DNA of 64,000 nt from Lineus longissimus (Eukaryota > Nemertea > Pilidiophora > Heteronemertea > Lineidae): NCBI RefSeq assembly GCF_910592395.1, contig NC_088309.1, forward strand, positions 16,558,599-16,622,598, read 5' to 3'. The notes beneath the pieces are model-generated. The model was not told where the DNA came from, ran no database searches, and saw only the letters and a list, made by a program, of their open reading frames with translations. Position 1 is the first letter of the stretch; every line of letters begins with the position of its first letter. Below are positions 28,299-40,637 of this stretch, one piece after another. The position numbers and the translations under genes were made by a program.

Positions 28299-29415
28299 AA
28301 TGAAATGGCCAGGGCCATTGTGCTCACCTCATGTGGAGGAAAGATGGATAAAGAGCATGGTATTGTGTCATGTAGTGTTAGGTTTGATGTAGGACCAAGC
28401 AATTACAATTTCCACAAAATGGCCAATTTACAGTACATACGACCTCTGTGACCTTGAAAAGTAGGTCAAATCAAAGAAGACCCGGGTGACACATTGAATG
28501 GTTGTTAGAATTAGATGTACCTATGATATAAAATTGGTGCCAATCGGGCAAGTCATTACTAGGAATAATGGCATTTTGAAGAATTTAGGATTTGGCCCCC
28601 TCCCTGGAGGCCAAACGGCAAATCAGATCGCACCAAACTTCGGTACCTGAGATCACCTGACCAAGGGGTACATGTGTACTTAATTTGTGATCAATAGTCA
28701 TTGCAGTTAAGAAACGTGCCATAGTTACGGCCTGACGGCGAATTTACGCCATTTGACCTCTGTGACCTTGACAAGAAGGTCAAATTAAAAACCTGTGTGA
28801 CATATACTGTATGGTGGTTAGATGTACCCATGATATCAAATTGGTGGCAATCGGGCAAGAAGTTAAGGAATAATCACATTTTTAAGGTTTTTGGATTTTG
28901 CCACCTGGTGGTCAAGTGGTGAATCATATTGGACCAAACTTCAGTCCCTGAGATCACCTGACTAAGGGGTAAATGTGTACCAAATTTGGTATCAATAGTC
29001 ATTGCAGTTTAGAAACGTGCCATCGTTACATCCTAACGGCCAATTTACACCATTTGACCTCTGTGACCTTGAAAAGGGGGGCCAAATCAAAAACCCGGAG
29101 GATATATGATGCACCTTTGCTAGAAGTACCTACCATATTTTTTTCAAAATTTCCCGACTACTATTAAGGGAGATATTGCATATTTTCACTTTTAACGTTT
29201 GGCCCCCTGGTGGCCAAACCATAAAACGAATCGGACCAAAACTTGGTCTCCAAGGTGTCATTACATAAGGGTACATGTGTACCAAGTTTCAACTCAATAG
29301 CTCTAACAGTTACGAAACGTGCCCTGCTAACGGGACGACGGACGACGACGACGACGACGACGGACGACGGACGCCACGGTATGGGATAAGCTCACCTCTG
29401 CTAAGAGGTGAGCTA
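28299..29415 (+). repeat. GTGCCA-repeat family, full copy A (1.1 kb)
   Basis: Head: ATGGCCAGGGCCATTGTGCT. Body: three ~300-bp units, each with RAAACGTGCCAT, CATTTGACCTCTGTGACCTT and a CCCCCTGGTGG-like block. Tail: a short GAC/GACGACGG run, then AAGCTCACCTCTGCTAAGAG closing as a hairpin with GGTGAGCTAAAAA. Copy B at 39211-40362 is nearly identical except for a longer GAC run. No coding capacity. Class unknown; the hairpin tail is Helitron-like but a CTRR end is not clear. Confidence 0.9.
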
Positions 29416-30411
29416 AAAATATAAAATATATTTTATGACACTTCCAGCCTCATTTATGTTTTATACCAATGTAGAAAATAGTTAATCTACCATTAATATC
29501 ACACGCAAGTCATAACTCACAAGTTGATTGACCTTTCATTTCAGATGATGCACGACCCCCTCCCTCATTGATGATGAATTTAGACCAGTTGATGATGCAC
29601 TTACCCCTCCTCCCTCATTGTTCATGAAGTTATTTATGATGGCCTGACTGTTGCTGTATATAATTAATTAGGTATGTACATGTCGCAAATTTTAACATGA
29701 TCAGAATGTTCATTTTCACAGGATCCTTTGGACTGGAGATGTTTCATGGCAACTTTTACATTAGACTTGCAATCCCGCACACTCATCATTCCATCATGAA
29801 TGTAATTTTTTTTTTCTTCAGTTGTTGCTGTTAATGTCACCCATCTTCCTTTTGCCCATTTGATACGACAGTTACGCACTGGACAAGAGATGTGTCATGT
29901 ATATAGAGGTTGGTCGAACTTAAAAACCATTGACTTGAAAATACATTAACTGAATGAAACAACAGCTCACTTAGTCATTATTACACTAGCAGTAACACTT
30001 ACTCATAATGGTGGCATGTTTAACTACTATTTGTATTTACACTTGTACCCGGTGAGCACATGGTCCATGGTTTGTAAAGGTTTTGTTTGTAATTGTTTGA
30101 TTGCTGTTTCGTGTGAGAACGCACAGTGATTGCAATTGTGCTGTTTTGACTAAACCAAGTCCACACTGCAGTAACTACACTGCTGTAATCATCATGATCA
30201 TAATATTCAAGTTGGAAAATGCTGATATCTCCTTGTTTGTGATGTGTATAAATATCATATAGATATAGATGTTTAGCTTAATACTGATTAAATGTATAAA
30301 TTTTCTTAACTGTCTCAAAAGTGAGTGCCCAAGATACAGTGAGTACTCACTGTATGATTGAAGTTTTGTTCGTAATTGCTTGTATTGCTATTTCTTTTCT
30401 TTTAAAACTTT

Positions 30412-30656
30412 ATTTTACTGCTGCAATGTTCAAGTTGCCAAATTGTCTGATTCTGCTGATTTCATCACCTACATAGTCTGGTTGTGATACTTGATTGACA
30501 TTTCATGAAGAAAAATATACTGCTGAAATTATTTTACTGAAATCATTTTACTGCTGCAATGTTCAAGTTGCCAAATTGTCTGATTCTGCTAATTTCATCA
30601 CCTAGTCTGGTTGTGATACTTGATTGACATTTCATGAAGAAAAATATACTGCTGAG
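30412..30656. repeat. Tandem duplication, 133-bp period, two copies
   Basis: attttactgctgcaatgttc through gaagaaaaatatactgctga occurs twice with a few small gaps. Noncoding. Confidence 0.85.
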
Positions 30657-31363
30657 TGCTGGTCCCTAAGGGTCCATTGGATTCCTGCACTACCGGATCC
30701 ACGGTCATGATTTGAGGACCTGGTTTAACGACACATTGTGTGTGATCAGATTAATACCAAGATTAATACACCTGTATTTTATTTTATTTTATTCTCTGAT
30801 TGTGTAGTTGTTGTATTTTTGACATTTTGCATTTTAATAACATTTTAATAAACAAAATGACATACGTAGACGTTCATTTAGTGTGTCATATTCACCCACT
30901 TATGTCCTCTCCCACCTCTTTATGAGGCTACTAGTACTCCAACTCCTTACTGCTGTGACCGAGAGACCAGGGCCGGGTAAGTGTTCATAACTCATAATGC
31001 ATGAAAGTAACCTCAATAGTGTTCACCACAGGCTTCCCCTCCGTAAGACGGCAGCACGAGTTCATTCACCCTCGTCGCTGGGACTTTAGCAACCTTCCTG
31101 ATCATTGTTCTCACCGCATCGCAACCTTGCGTCATATTATAGAGCTTATATACCTGTATCTGCCTTCTCCCATCGAAAGGGAATTGCTTGAATGTCGACG
31201 CCTGTTGGCTGGACGTTTCACGTCGTTGATGTGGGGACGTCATGAATGAATGACCGTCAGGTGGTGCCACCTTTTGGAGTGATAGAGTATTGCAAGGATA
31301 GGGCCAAGTGTCCCTTTAAAGCGACAGGGTATGGGCTACAAATCGCTCGTTAGGTGGGAGGCA

Positions 31364-31474
31364 TAGACTCGTTTGCTATCCGTTATGTACATGCTGCAGC
31401 ATGTAAATTCTACATATAAACTGCGCGTAGACTCGTTCGCTATCCGTTATGTACATGCTGCAGCATGTAAATTC
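31364..31474. repeat. 47-bp duplication, each copy with an 18-bp perfect palindrome
   Basis: tagactcgttYgctatccgt continues to TACATGCTGCAGCATGTA and aattc; copies lie at 31364-31410 and 31428-31474. The palindrome is perfect in both. Confidence 0.85.
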
Positions 31475-31576
31475 CGGTCTCTGAATTATCCGAAGAATCC
31501 CATATCCTGGCCCTTTAAGTTGGGATTCATATTTCATCATATGGGGACTTCTGCATGTCTACAGTGGGAAAGTGTC

Positions 31577-31790
31577 ACGTAAAAATAAGGTAGCTCATGG
31601 CTATTTTTACGGACGGATTCACGTAAAAATAAGCACCTGGCTATTTTTACGGCACTCACGTAACCCGCTAGATGTTACGGCATTTCATGCATCCAAAGTC
31701 GAAAATTTCCGCGCTGCGCATGCGCGACCGGAACTCACGTAAAAATAGCCCACGTAAATCCATTTACGGTCACGTAAAAATAGCCACGGT
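31577..31790. repeat. Cluster of CACGTAAAAATA and its complement
   Basis: At least four CACGTAAAAATA words and two CTATTTTTACGG words lie within about 210 bp, making several potential hairpins. Likely end of a small TIR or foldback element; borders unclear. Confidence 0.55.
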
Positions 31791-32230
31791 GTTTTTTATT
31801 TTGGCATCCCCGTCTACGGCCGATGTTTACACATTTAGAGCTCTCAAAAACACTGAAGAAGACCATTTTCGGCATTATTTTTTATTCATCAAGTATCTAC
31901 AATCATGTTACAATCATTTATGACAATAATTTACCATCTAGACGGGCCGTTTAGTTCATCGCTTCATCAGTCATATGATGATTTTGCAGCCTCGATCTCA
32001 GTGTTGTCCATTGACTCCTTACCTCTCTGGGGCCCCATGTTGTTGAGCACGTGATACCTACCTCTATTCTGATTGGTTGATGATGTGAACATGGGGGTAG
32101 CTCAAGGCAAACACTAGACTACAGGGTGGCCCAAAAAAATTACAGTCACACAATATAATTTTATTATGTTTCCAACCTTGTTTATACTAGTAGGCCTAGG
32201 CCTATATTTTCCTAGTATTTTCCTTTCCAG

Positions 32231-35200
32231 TTGGGCAGGTGACTGCGCACGTTGCTGATACTAGTGAGAGTGCTACCAGTTCCATCATTTCAAGGGAGGA
32301 CTTGATTTCACTTATTGAAGAGGAACTCATCCCAGGTATTCATGTCTTGATTTTCTTGGGGGGGGGGGGAGGGGTATGACTATATGTGTGCCAAGTTGAA
32401 GTTTTCTTTGGTCAGCCTCGCCAGCAGTGTAAGTACTAGGTTCCACCTGCAGTAGAAGAGAAAGCAGTAATACTAGATCATGATGTTGATTATCAATTGC
32501 GATTGAAAGGAATGAGATTGGGAGAGCATGCTTTGAACTTCCTACCGGTTTTATCTTACTTACTCAGTTTTGATTGGCAGACATCTTAAAGTGTGACATT
32601 GTCTTTTCCAGAAAGTCTTGTCGGAAGGAAAATAACATTTTGTATGGTGAATGAGATAGAGATCTTGGTTCGGGAGGAGGGCCTGCCGGTGATCTCGACG
32701 ATCACAAAGACTTTATCACTGATTGACCCTCAGGCTTAGATACCCGCCATCAGGAATCTACTCCGAAAAGTGCAGCGACAGATGAAAAACAGTCGTGACC
32801 AGGCAAGCAAGGATGCTGTTATTGCTGATTTGTATCCAGTAGGCCTACCCCTTGATGACAATTACATCGGGCCTGCATGTGAAAAGGCTGGTGTTGATGT
32901 TCGAACATTGACTGGAGGGGATTCCAAACAGCCTGCTATTGAACTCACCGAGATGATGATAGCTGAAATTGAGGCATTCAGGGAACAGTCTGGTCACTCA
33001 TATTCTGATGCCTTGATTTGGATCCGCAAACTTACTGGTTATGCAGATGATGTTAACTTGCAAACATTCCGCTCATCACTTGTGAGTCGTAAGGAAAAAA
33101 AACTTCGGTGTACTAGGAACAAGGAAAAGGAGAAACTTCACTTGATGTGGTCTAGCCCTTACCATGCCCCAGCCTCAAAGCCTAAACAAGCTCCCCCTGA
33201 AGGTCAAATAGGTGGTCTGAACAAACTTGGAAAACTCAACAGGGAAAAGCAGAAACTGAAAGAAGAACTTCTGAATATGGAAGAACATTTATTGTCCGCT
33301 TACAGAGAAAACCGTGTACTTTCTGATGAAATTCATGAACACAAGTTGGAGAAGAGACGAATTGAAAAAATGCTGAACACATTAGAAAAGTCCATTGTTT
33401 ACTATAAGACGGGGAATGTTGCGAAACGCTTTTCCTATCAGAAGAAAAAAATGGAAGGTCTTAATCTCAAAGTATCTGCATATGAAGTTGAAATGAATGA
33501 ACTTGAAAGTTCACTCAAGGAGAGTGATGATGCTGTTTGCTCTGTTCAGTTGAAGTTGCAGGAAGCTGAAAGAGAAAGAGACAAGTCAAAGCGTTCCAGA
33601 CGCTATTTCCAAAGCAAGGAATCAAAACTGAGTAGTATTGACAAAATATCTGAATTGACAGCAACTGTGCACCAGCTTAGATGTGAAAAAAGTGAACTAA
33701 TGCAAATGTTTGACATTCTCCGGACGGAGTTAGAAGATGTTAAGGAGGGTAGGGGTATCAATCTGAAAGATGGTATAGTTTACTCGCATGAACTAAGAAA
33801 GTGTTTCATGGATATTTCCCCATTTGTCAGCTCGAAACATATGAGTTACATTGTGGCCACTGTTTTGAGAACTCTAGCCCATCTTGATGTTAGTGAAGCA
33901 GATTTGCCGAAACGCACGTTTTGCAAATTGATATACCAGGAAGCGAACATTGCCACCTGTCGACTGCTGACTGAGGAAATCAACATATCCTCAAATTCTA
34001 CCCTTCACAGTGATGGGACCTCCCGTAATGGGGAGAAGGTGGTGGACTACAAGACAGTTGTGAGGCAGGGCGTGAACAGAACTACTGGACTTATTGATGT
34101 CGAAGGGGGGGATTCTGAGGCACAGTTGGAAGGCCTGAAATTCATTATGGACAAATTGGCAAGTTTAATGCCATCAGACACTGACCAAGTCCATAATGAC
34201 GTTGCAAAAACTCTTATTGCTCGAATCAAAAATACAATGGGAGACCAGGGAGCCTCACAAAAGTCATTTGTGCACAAACTTGAACAATATTGATCTGAAA
34301 TTCTACCTGACATAGTTTCCAATTGGAATGATCTGTCTGCCGAGGAGAAAACTGATATGGCTTCAATGAACCATTTGTTTTGTAATTTACATGCCGTTAT
34401 TGGCTTTGCTGACTATTGTGATTCATCCCTAAAGACTTTGGAGGATGAGTGGCGCAACAGAGACGAACAGGGTCAGCTTGGTGTTGAGACACTCACCGAA
34501 TTTCAGAACAAAAATGGGGAGTACAATTGGAGCCATTCCGATTCAGCTGTGCAACGATTTATCCGAACGACATGTGAAGCGCTGTCACCAGGAGGCGATC
34601 AAAAAAGTGGCTGTGCAGGGAATTTTCAAACTTACCGCCGAATTGTTGAAGAATTGCATCCTCACCTAAAGCCATTTCGGGCCAACCATTTCAATATACT
34701 GTTCGAATGTGAGGCAGGTGTGTACTATCATCACAGACAAGTGGTGAAAATGTTCGAGGAAGGGTATGCCAAAGCAAGCAACAAACTGCTGCGTGCAGTT
34801 TTGGCAGATTGTCAGTCAGAACATTTGGTGGCTGGGGCCAGATGCCTTGGCATTTTGCATAAACAGTTCACTCAGCCATTCATGACCTTAGTTGAGTCAC
34901 CAGATGTGCATATAATGGATCTTGGCCAATTAGTACTTTCTTTGTCAGAAACCCTGTCGACATGGCATGAGGATGCTTCGCCTCTCCTTGACAAAAACCT
35001 TCCCCCTGTATTCAAACTGCCAGATGGTGGACATGTTGAGGTTAACAAGGATCACGTTTTTGATTCATTGTATGCTCAAACATCTGATGAAAGGCCCGAG
35101 AAACTTACCAAAGAAGCATTGCAAGCATGTCGTGGGTCCATTCACTTGGTCATTCAGCGCAGGTTTGTGGATTTCCTTGAAGGTGGAAAGTATAATGAAG

Positions 35201-36479
35201 TTAGTGAAAAGGTACGCGAGGAAACAAAGGATATGTTGAAAAGTAACAAAATCGGCGAGAATGACTTTGGCTACTGGGATTACATTAAGCGTATCAAGCC
35301 ATCATCTGGTGTGCTCTCCACAGAGGGCATGATTATGTACCGGCGGAATGACACCAGTAGGTGGTTAGAGGATCTCAGAAAAGCAAACTTGCCTAAGTTT
35401 CATGAGGTGATGTCCCAGGCCAGGAAGAAAAGGCGGAAGTATCAGATTTTCTATTCTGAACGGCGGAAAACAATCGAATCTCAGAGAAGGGAAAAGATGA
35501 TGTCCCAAAAAGCTGAGCATGAAAGAAAGGAACAAAAAAAGGCAAATTCCTTGGCAGACAAAGTACACATCATTCAGAAATATGGGCTGTGCAGATCTAC
35601 TGAAGATGTGCAGAACATGGTGAAAATAAGGCTGAAAGGAATGAGAAAAGAGGACCAAAAAAAGTTTTGAAAGCCTACATACTTTGGTTGAAAGACAGTG
35701 AGAGTTTCCTTGTCGTCAAAAAACATGTCGATAAACTGAAATGGAGTTTTTCGGCTAAGGGGAAGCCATACAGTGTTGACCAACTCTCTGAAAATGTTGG
35801 ACACATTCTCGATTATGCTACTCGGGCTGGTGTTTTCATGGAAGTAGCTGATGCATTGCCACCTGTATCTCTTGATGATGCGACTGCTGTGCCCATTCCA
35901 TCGTCTTCCACTCCAAATCGTGCCAAAAAACGTACTGCCGTTCCTTCTCCAGGGGTTGACAGTGTATCTTGGGACTCGGATAGGGATTCATCTGACTTAG
36001 TAGATGACAGTGGGTCCGATGAGGAAAGTGAGAGTCAATCAGAGTCTGACAATAATTCTTTCCGTGAATCTGACAGTGGCACTGAGAGTCATATTGGTGC
36101 ATTAGTTGATGGTGATGATGCAAGTGCAAAACTTCTGAAATTTTGTTCTGGTGGCTGCTATCAGTATAGCTTCAAACAGAATGATATGATTGCTGTTGCC
36201 TTTGAAGACGACTGGTATCCTGCAGTTGTTCTTGAGGTTAAAAGTGAAACTGTTGGCTTCTGTAGGTATATGCGCAGGTCTGAAAAAAATCAGTTCGTTT
36301 GGAGCACCAAGAAAATTGACAATGTAGACACTGACTGCAAATTCGTATTTGCTTATGAACTCCAGCTCACTGCGTTAAATTCATCAGCCCGTCAATGGAA
36401 AATTGACAACTTGGAAACGATTGCCAGAAAGTACAAGAGCTACTACAACAAATATTTTATTAATGGCAATGCTAGGTAA
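32231..36479 (+). pseudogene. Large intron-containing transposase-like gene, unclassified, with Tudor-like C-terminus
   Basis: Exon 32231-32335 joins in phase to an exon from 32612, with good acceptors and donors; the first exon is not found. A TAG (32737-32739) and a TGA (34291-34293) interrupt one continuous frame to 35670; the last part (to 36479) lies in the -1 frame after an A-AAA-AAG run. In order: an acidic/helical start, a long coiled coil (about 33190-33740), then a conserved-looking globular region with TLHSDGTSRNGEKVVDYK, FCNLHAVIGFADYC, GGDQKSGCAGNFQTYRRI and PFRANHFNILFECEAGVYY. A Lys/Glu-rich helix follows, then an acidic Ser/Asp linker, and a Tudor-like module (about 36170-36460, DDWYPAVVLEV, FVWSTKKID). 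I recall relatives in corals, sponges and fish but cannot name the superfamily. Confidence 0.65.
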
Positions 36480-36580
36480 ATGTATTCTGATGGTGTATCG
36501 CCAAATGCGAAATGGCATTTTTTGGTAGGCGAAATGATTGCAGGCGAAATGGCAATAAACCGTTTCCAAGTTGTCAATTT
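36401..36580. repeat. Inverted repeat over the end of the preceding gene
   Basis: attgacaacttggaaacgat (36401 onward) is found inverted as GTTTCCAAGTTGTCAAT near 36565, with a ~130-bp spacer. The minus strand there therefore re-encodes the gene's last motif. Confidence 0.7.
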
Positions 36581-37924
36581 GCCAAGGACTGACTGTCAAA
36601 CTGGTGAGCGTAATTCAACCCTGGAAATTTTGTCGCAGTCTTAATTTTGTTGATTCGAATTCCATACCGTATGGTATGGCCCCATGAAATGATATTGGGG
36701 CGGTCATAAATCCTTTATGATTGCCTACATGACATAATGGTTACTTGTATTGAATTATTGAGACAATTCTATTCTGAAATGATGTACTACACATCATATT
36801 TGATGAAATCTTCACTTTTCGTCCAATTCCTATGACCCCGGAATCCAATATGGCCACCATAATCCAATATGGCTGCTCAGATTTCGCCAAGGTCACCAAA
36901 TTTGAATTCCTGAGAATTTTTTACCACAAAATGATGTATTACACTAAATATTGCATGAATTATTTATTTCCGCCAAAATCCAACATGGCCGCCAGAATCC
37001 AATATGGCCGCCATATTTTATTTTCAACGGCTCAAGATCCTTTGTGAATAATATATGACCTACAAGTGTAATTGCCAGTTGCGTTAAATCAGAATGCTCT
37101 TCAATTTGCATTAATACTTGTAAATTGATAAAAAATCCAAGATGGCTGCCAGCCTATCGCCATTTGACCTACTTCCGAAGGTCGGACTAAAAATCTGATG
37201 GCACCACTTTGTCGGGAACCCTTGAAAACCCTTACTGTGAAAATTTCATTGAGTTTCTCCAATGATTTCTAGTATTTATTAGCATTTTTTATTCTGAAGT
37301 GGCTAGGTCTTGTTGGACTTTGGAATTTTCATTCATATGCAAATTTACCATTTCATTCATTGAAATTGACTACTAATTTAAGTCAAAGACACTGACAAAG
37401 TGAGTCAATTTTCCGAACATCAAACATCAATTTCTCCGGACTGGATGGACCAATTTCAATGAAATTTGGCTTGTTGTTTTCAGTTTTCTGAGCTTTACAA
37501 GAATTAAATATAAAAAAACACATTTTCTCTTTTTGAAATTTTCATGTGACCCCCCTAATAACACTCGATACAGTTTGATAAATAAACAAAGTTTTCGTGC
37601 TTTTAGCTGTCAACATCAATGGCTATAATATACTCCTGCAGAATAGTAGAACTAATAGAACTAATTTCCGAAGTTTCCAATAGTTTGAACACAACTCAGA
37701 ACATCACCCATCAGCCAAGGAGGATACCGCGGTGACGTCACATCACGTGATCACGACCCATATTAGGGAAGACACTAGAGAAGCAGGTCCAGGACAGATT
37801 GCCGCGAAAATTTATAAATAGCTTGGAAAACACCATGTTGACGTCTTCACGGAATTACCATATCTCCCGCCTTTTCAGTTGCAATATTCTTCGAAGTTCG
37901 AAAGTTGTGCTACTCTATACCGAG
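36480..37924. other. Noncoding interval
   Basis: No gene seen. It contains repeated AATCCAATATGGCCGCC words (36838-37012), and at about 37765-37835 an inverted partial copy of the neighbouring 960-bp repeat (gaagcaggtccaggacagat), so that repeat begins with a fold-back. Confidence 0.5.
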
Positions 37925-38885
37925 CATTATTTGCGCATTTTACTCGAAAATGCTTGGAATAAAAAAACTTTATTTTTGTATTCTTAATATAATATTCGCG
38001 TAGAATAACTTTCGTTACGAAAGAAGGGAAATAGCATGCATTTGTATTCAATGTATCAAGGAATTCTGAATTTCTTTATCTGATACGTGTTTGTTGTTAC
38101 AAAACAAAACTTTTTTACTCCAAAAGTTTTTCCGTAAATATGACCATTACGGCTGGGCACATACTAGCACCACTATCGGACTTTCAAAATTCCAGCACTG
38201 CACTTGCTTGTGACGTCATCACAGTGTTTCCAAAGCTATTTATAATTTTCCCGAAGTATTTAAAAATGTTCGCGGCAATCTGTCCTGGACCTGCTTCTCT
38301 AGTCTCTTCCCCATATTAGTGATCGCTATGGCCAATCAGATTCAGTCTACTGACAGCACCAGCACTAAACACATCTCTACGTCTCACTGTCTGGTGCGCT
38401 CCTGTACACAAATACACCAATAGACATGAAATATTGCAATACCTTGTATGGATTCTTCCTGTGTAAAATGAAATTTACAGAGCAGATTAACTTCCACGAA
38501 TAAAAAAGACGTTTGGCGTGGCCTAAGTGTGGAAATAATGTCTCCGCTAAAATACACTACGAAATACACTAGGCAATGCACTACGCGATACACGGTAGAG
38601 ATGCAGTTGAGTTTGTTATTGTTTTGACTTAGAAGCCCGCCCATATCATAATATATTCATGTATTCATGAAGTATGAACTCATTTCTGTCCCATACAACT
38701 CTAAGAACAGTCAATTTCTCCTTAAATCATCACCAAAACCGCGATATCCGCAGGAAGATTTCGTTCTAGTGTCCGAAAATGCATGATTTTACAGGGGTGC
38801 TAACTCGACAAATAGAGGGGATCTATGGGATCTATGCGAGTTTTAGGTCCTACAGGTCTAGAACTTGTAAAATCTGTAAACATGC
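37925..38885 (-). repeat. ~950-bp dispersed repeat, copy 2 (inverted)
   Basis: Reverse complement of 23705-24650 with very few differences, including the same 86-codon shadow frame. This shows that the sequence inside the BEL element is a dispersed repeat and not BEL coding sequence. Confidence 0.9.
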
Positions 38886-39210
38886 CTCCAAATCCCATTA
38901 TGATAATGAAGAGATTGCCCCATGTCTGGGAGACTGTTTTGAAACCATCGCTAATTTTGCCCATCAGCTGGACTCAGATCTGCATAAATTACGATAAATA
39001 ATGAGGTCGTCGCTTCAATTTCACAAAGGAAGTTGACTCCATTCGAAGGTTGTTTTGACCAAATTCCGTTGAACTCATCGTCATGAGGGCATTTGAACAC
39101 ATTCTCGTTGATCTTTTCTATAAACGTGTGAAGATTCGTACCAAAATACATTTCCGTAAAGGCTTAAATAAGAAAATTTGTCATTTACAAAATCATCGCT
39201 CCGGTAGAAA
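38886..39210. other. Short noncoding or gene-fragment interval
   Basis: No supported feature. A short frame at about 38880-38995 (CLGDCFETIANFAHQLDSDL) looks protein-like but is too short to assign. Confidence 0.3.
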
Positions 39211-40251
39211 TAATGAAATGGCCAGGGCCATTGTGCTCACCTCATGTGGAGGAAAGATGGATAAAGAGCATGGTATTGTGTCATGTAGTGTTAGGTTTGA
39301 TGTAGGTCCAAGCAATTACAATTTCCCCAAAATGGCCAATTTACAGTACATGCGACCTCTGTGACCTTGAAAAGTAGGTCAAATCAAAGAAGACCCGGGT
39401 GACACATTGAATGGTTGTTAGAATTAGATGTACCTATGATATAAAATTGGTGCCAATCGGGCAAGTCATTACAAGGAATAATGGCATTTTGAAGAATTTA
39501 GGATTTGGCCCCCTCCCTGGAGGCCAAACGGCAAATCAGATCGCACCAAACTTCGGTACCTAAGATCACCTGACCAAGGGGTACATGTGTACTTAATTTG
39601 TGATCAATAGTCATTGCAGTTAAGAAACGTGCCATAGTTACGGCCTGACAGCGAATTTACGCCATTTGACATCTGTGACCTTGACAAGAAGGTCAAATTA
39701 AAGACCTGTGTGACATATACTGTATGGTGGTTAGATGTACCCATGATATCAAATTGGTGGCAATCGGGCAAGAAGTTAAGGAATAATCACATTTTTAAGG
39801 TTTTTGGATTTTGCCCCCTGGTGGTCAAGTGGTGAATCATATTGGACCAAACTTCGGTCCCTGAGATCACCTGACTAAGGGGTAAATGTGTACCAAATTT
39901 GGTATCAATAGTCATTGCAGTTTAGAAACGTGCCATCGTTACATCCTAACGGCCAATTTACACCATTTGACCTCTGTGACCTTGAAAAGGAGGTCAAATC
40001 AAAAACCCGGAGGATATATGATGCACCTTTGCTAGAAGTACCTACCATATTTTTTTCAAAATTTCCCGACTACTATTAAGGGAGATATTGCATATTTTCA
40101 CTTTTAACGTTTGGCCCCCTGGTGGCCAAACCATGAAACGAATCGGACCGAAACTTGGTCTCCAAGGTGTCATTACATAAGGGTACATGTGTACCAAGTT
40201 TCAACTCAATAGCTCTAACAGTTACGAAACGTGCCCTGCTAACGGACGACG

Positions 40252-40307
<56 letters not shown>

Positions 40308-40362
40308 ATGACGGACGCCACGGTATGGGATAAGCTCACCTCTGCTAAGAGGTGAGCTAAAA
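39211..40362 (+). repeat. GTGCCA-repeat family, full copy B
   Basis: Same head, three internal units and hairpin tail as copy A. The GAC microsatellite near the tail (about 40244-40308) is expanded to roughly twenty triplets compared with copy A. Confidence 0.92.
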
Positions 40363-40487
40363 AGGTCACCGCCATTTTCTTGATGATAGTACTCCAGGTA
40401 ACCTCGACCGCGCAGTGGAGGGTCGAGCCGCCTCGTCAATTTACCCCAGACGAGCCGTTCATACAGTGAATGCACTGGCAATACCAG

Positions 40488-40556
40488 TATTCCGAGTGGT
40501 GTGACGTCACCAAGCGTGTTCGAAGCGAGACCAACTTATTCATATGTTCTTTGGAA
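40488..40556 (+). repeat. Terminal repeat A1
   Basis: Begins TATTCCGAGTGGTGTGACGT and ends GTTCTTTGGAA; 69 bp shared with 47898-47966 with two or three mismatches. Contains the palindrome GTGACGTCAC. Confidence 0.85.
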
Positions 40557-40637
40557 CGCACGGGCGCAGGACGTGCGTCCAGCGCGCTGCGGCAGTTCGA
40601 CCGGCCAACTGGGATTGGCTGTGCTTGGTAAGTATTT

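Larger units (their letters stand above)
29416..32230. other. Noncoding interval with local duplications
   Basis: No supported gene in 2.8 kb. It holds three separately listed repeats (30412-30656, 31364-31474, 31577-31790). At about 32124 an ACAGGGTGGCCCAAAAAAAT stretch resembles a mariner-type terminus, but its partner was not found. Confidence 0.5.

Noticed and set aside
32124-32150. Mariner terminus ACAGGGTGGCCC
   Set aside because: No inverted partner was found within the next several kilobases.
40076-40375. Poly-Arg/poly-Ser ORFs on both strands
   Set aside because: They are translations of the GAC microsatellite in the repeat tail.
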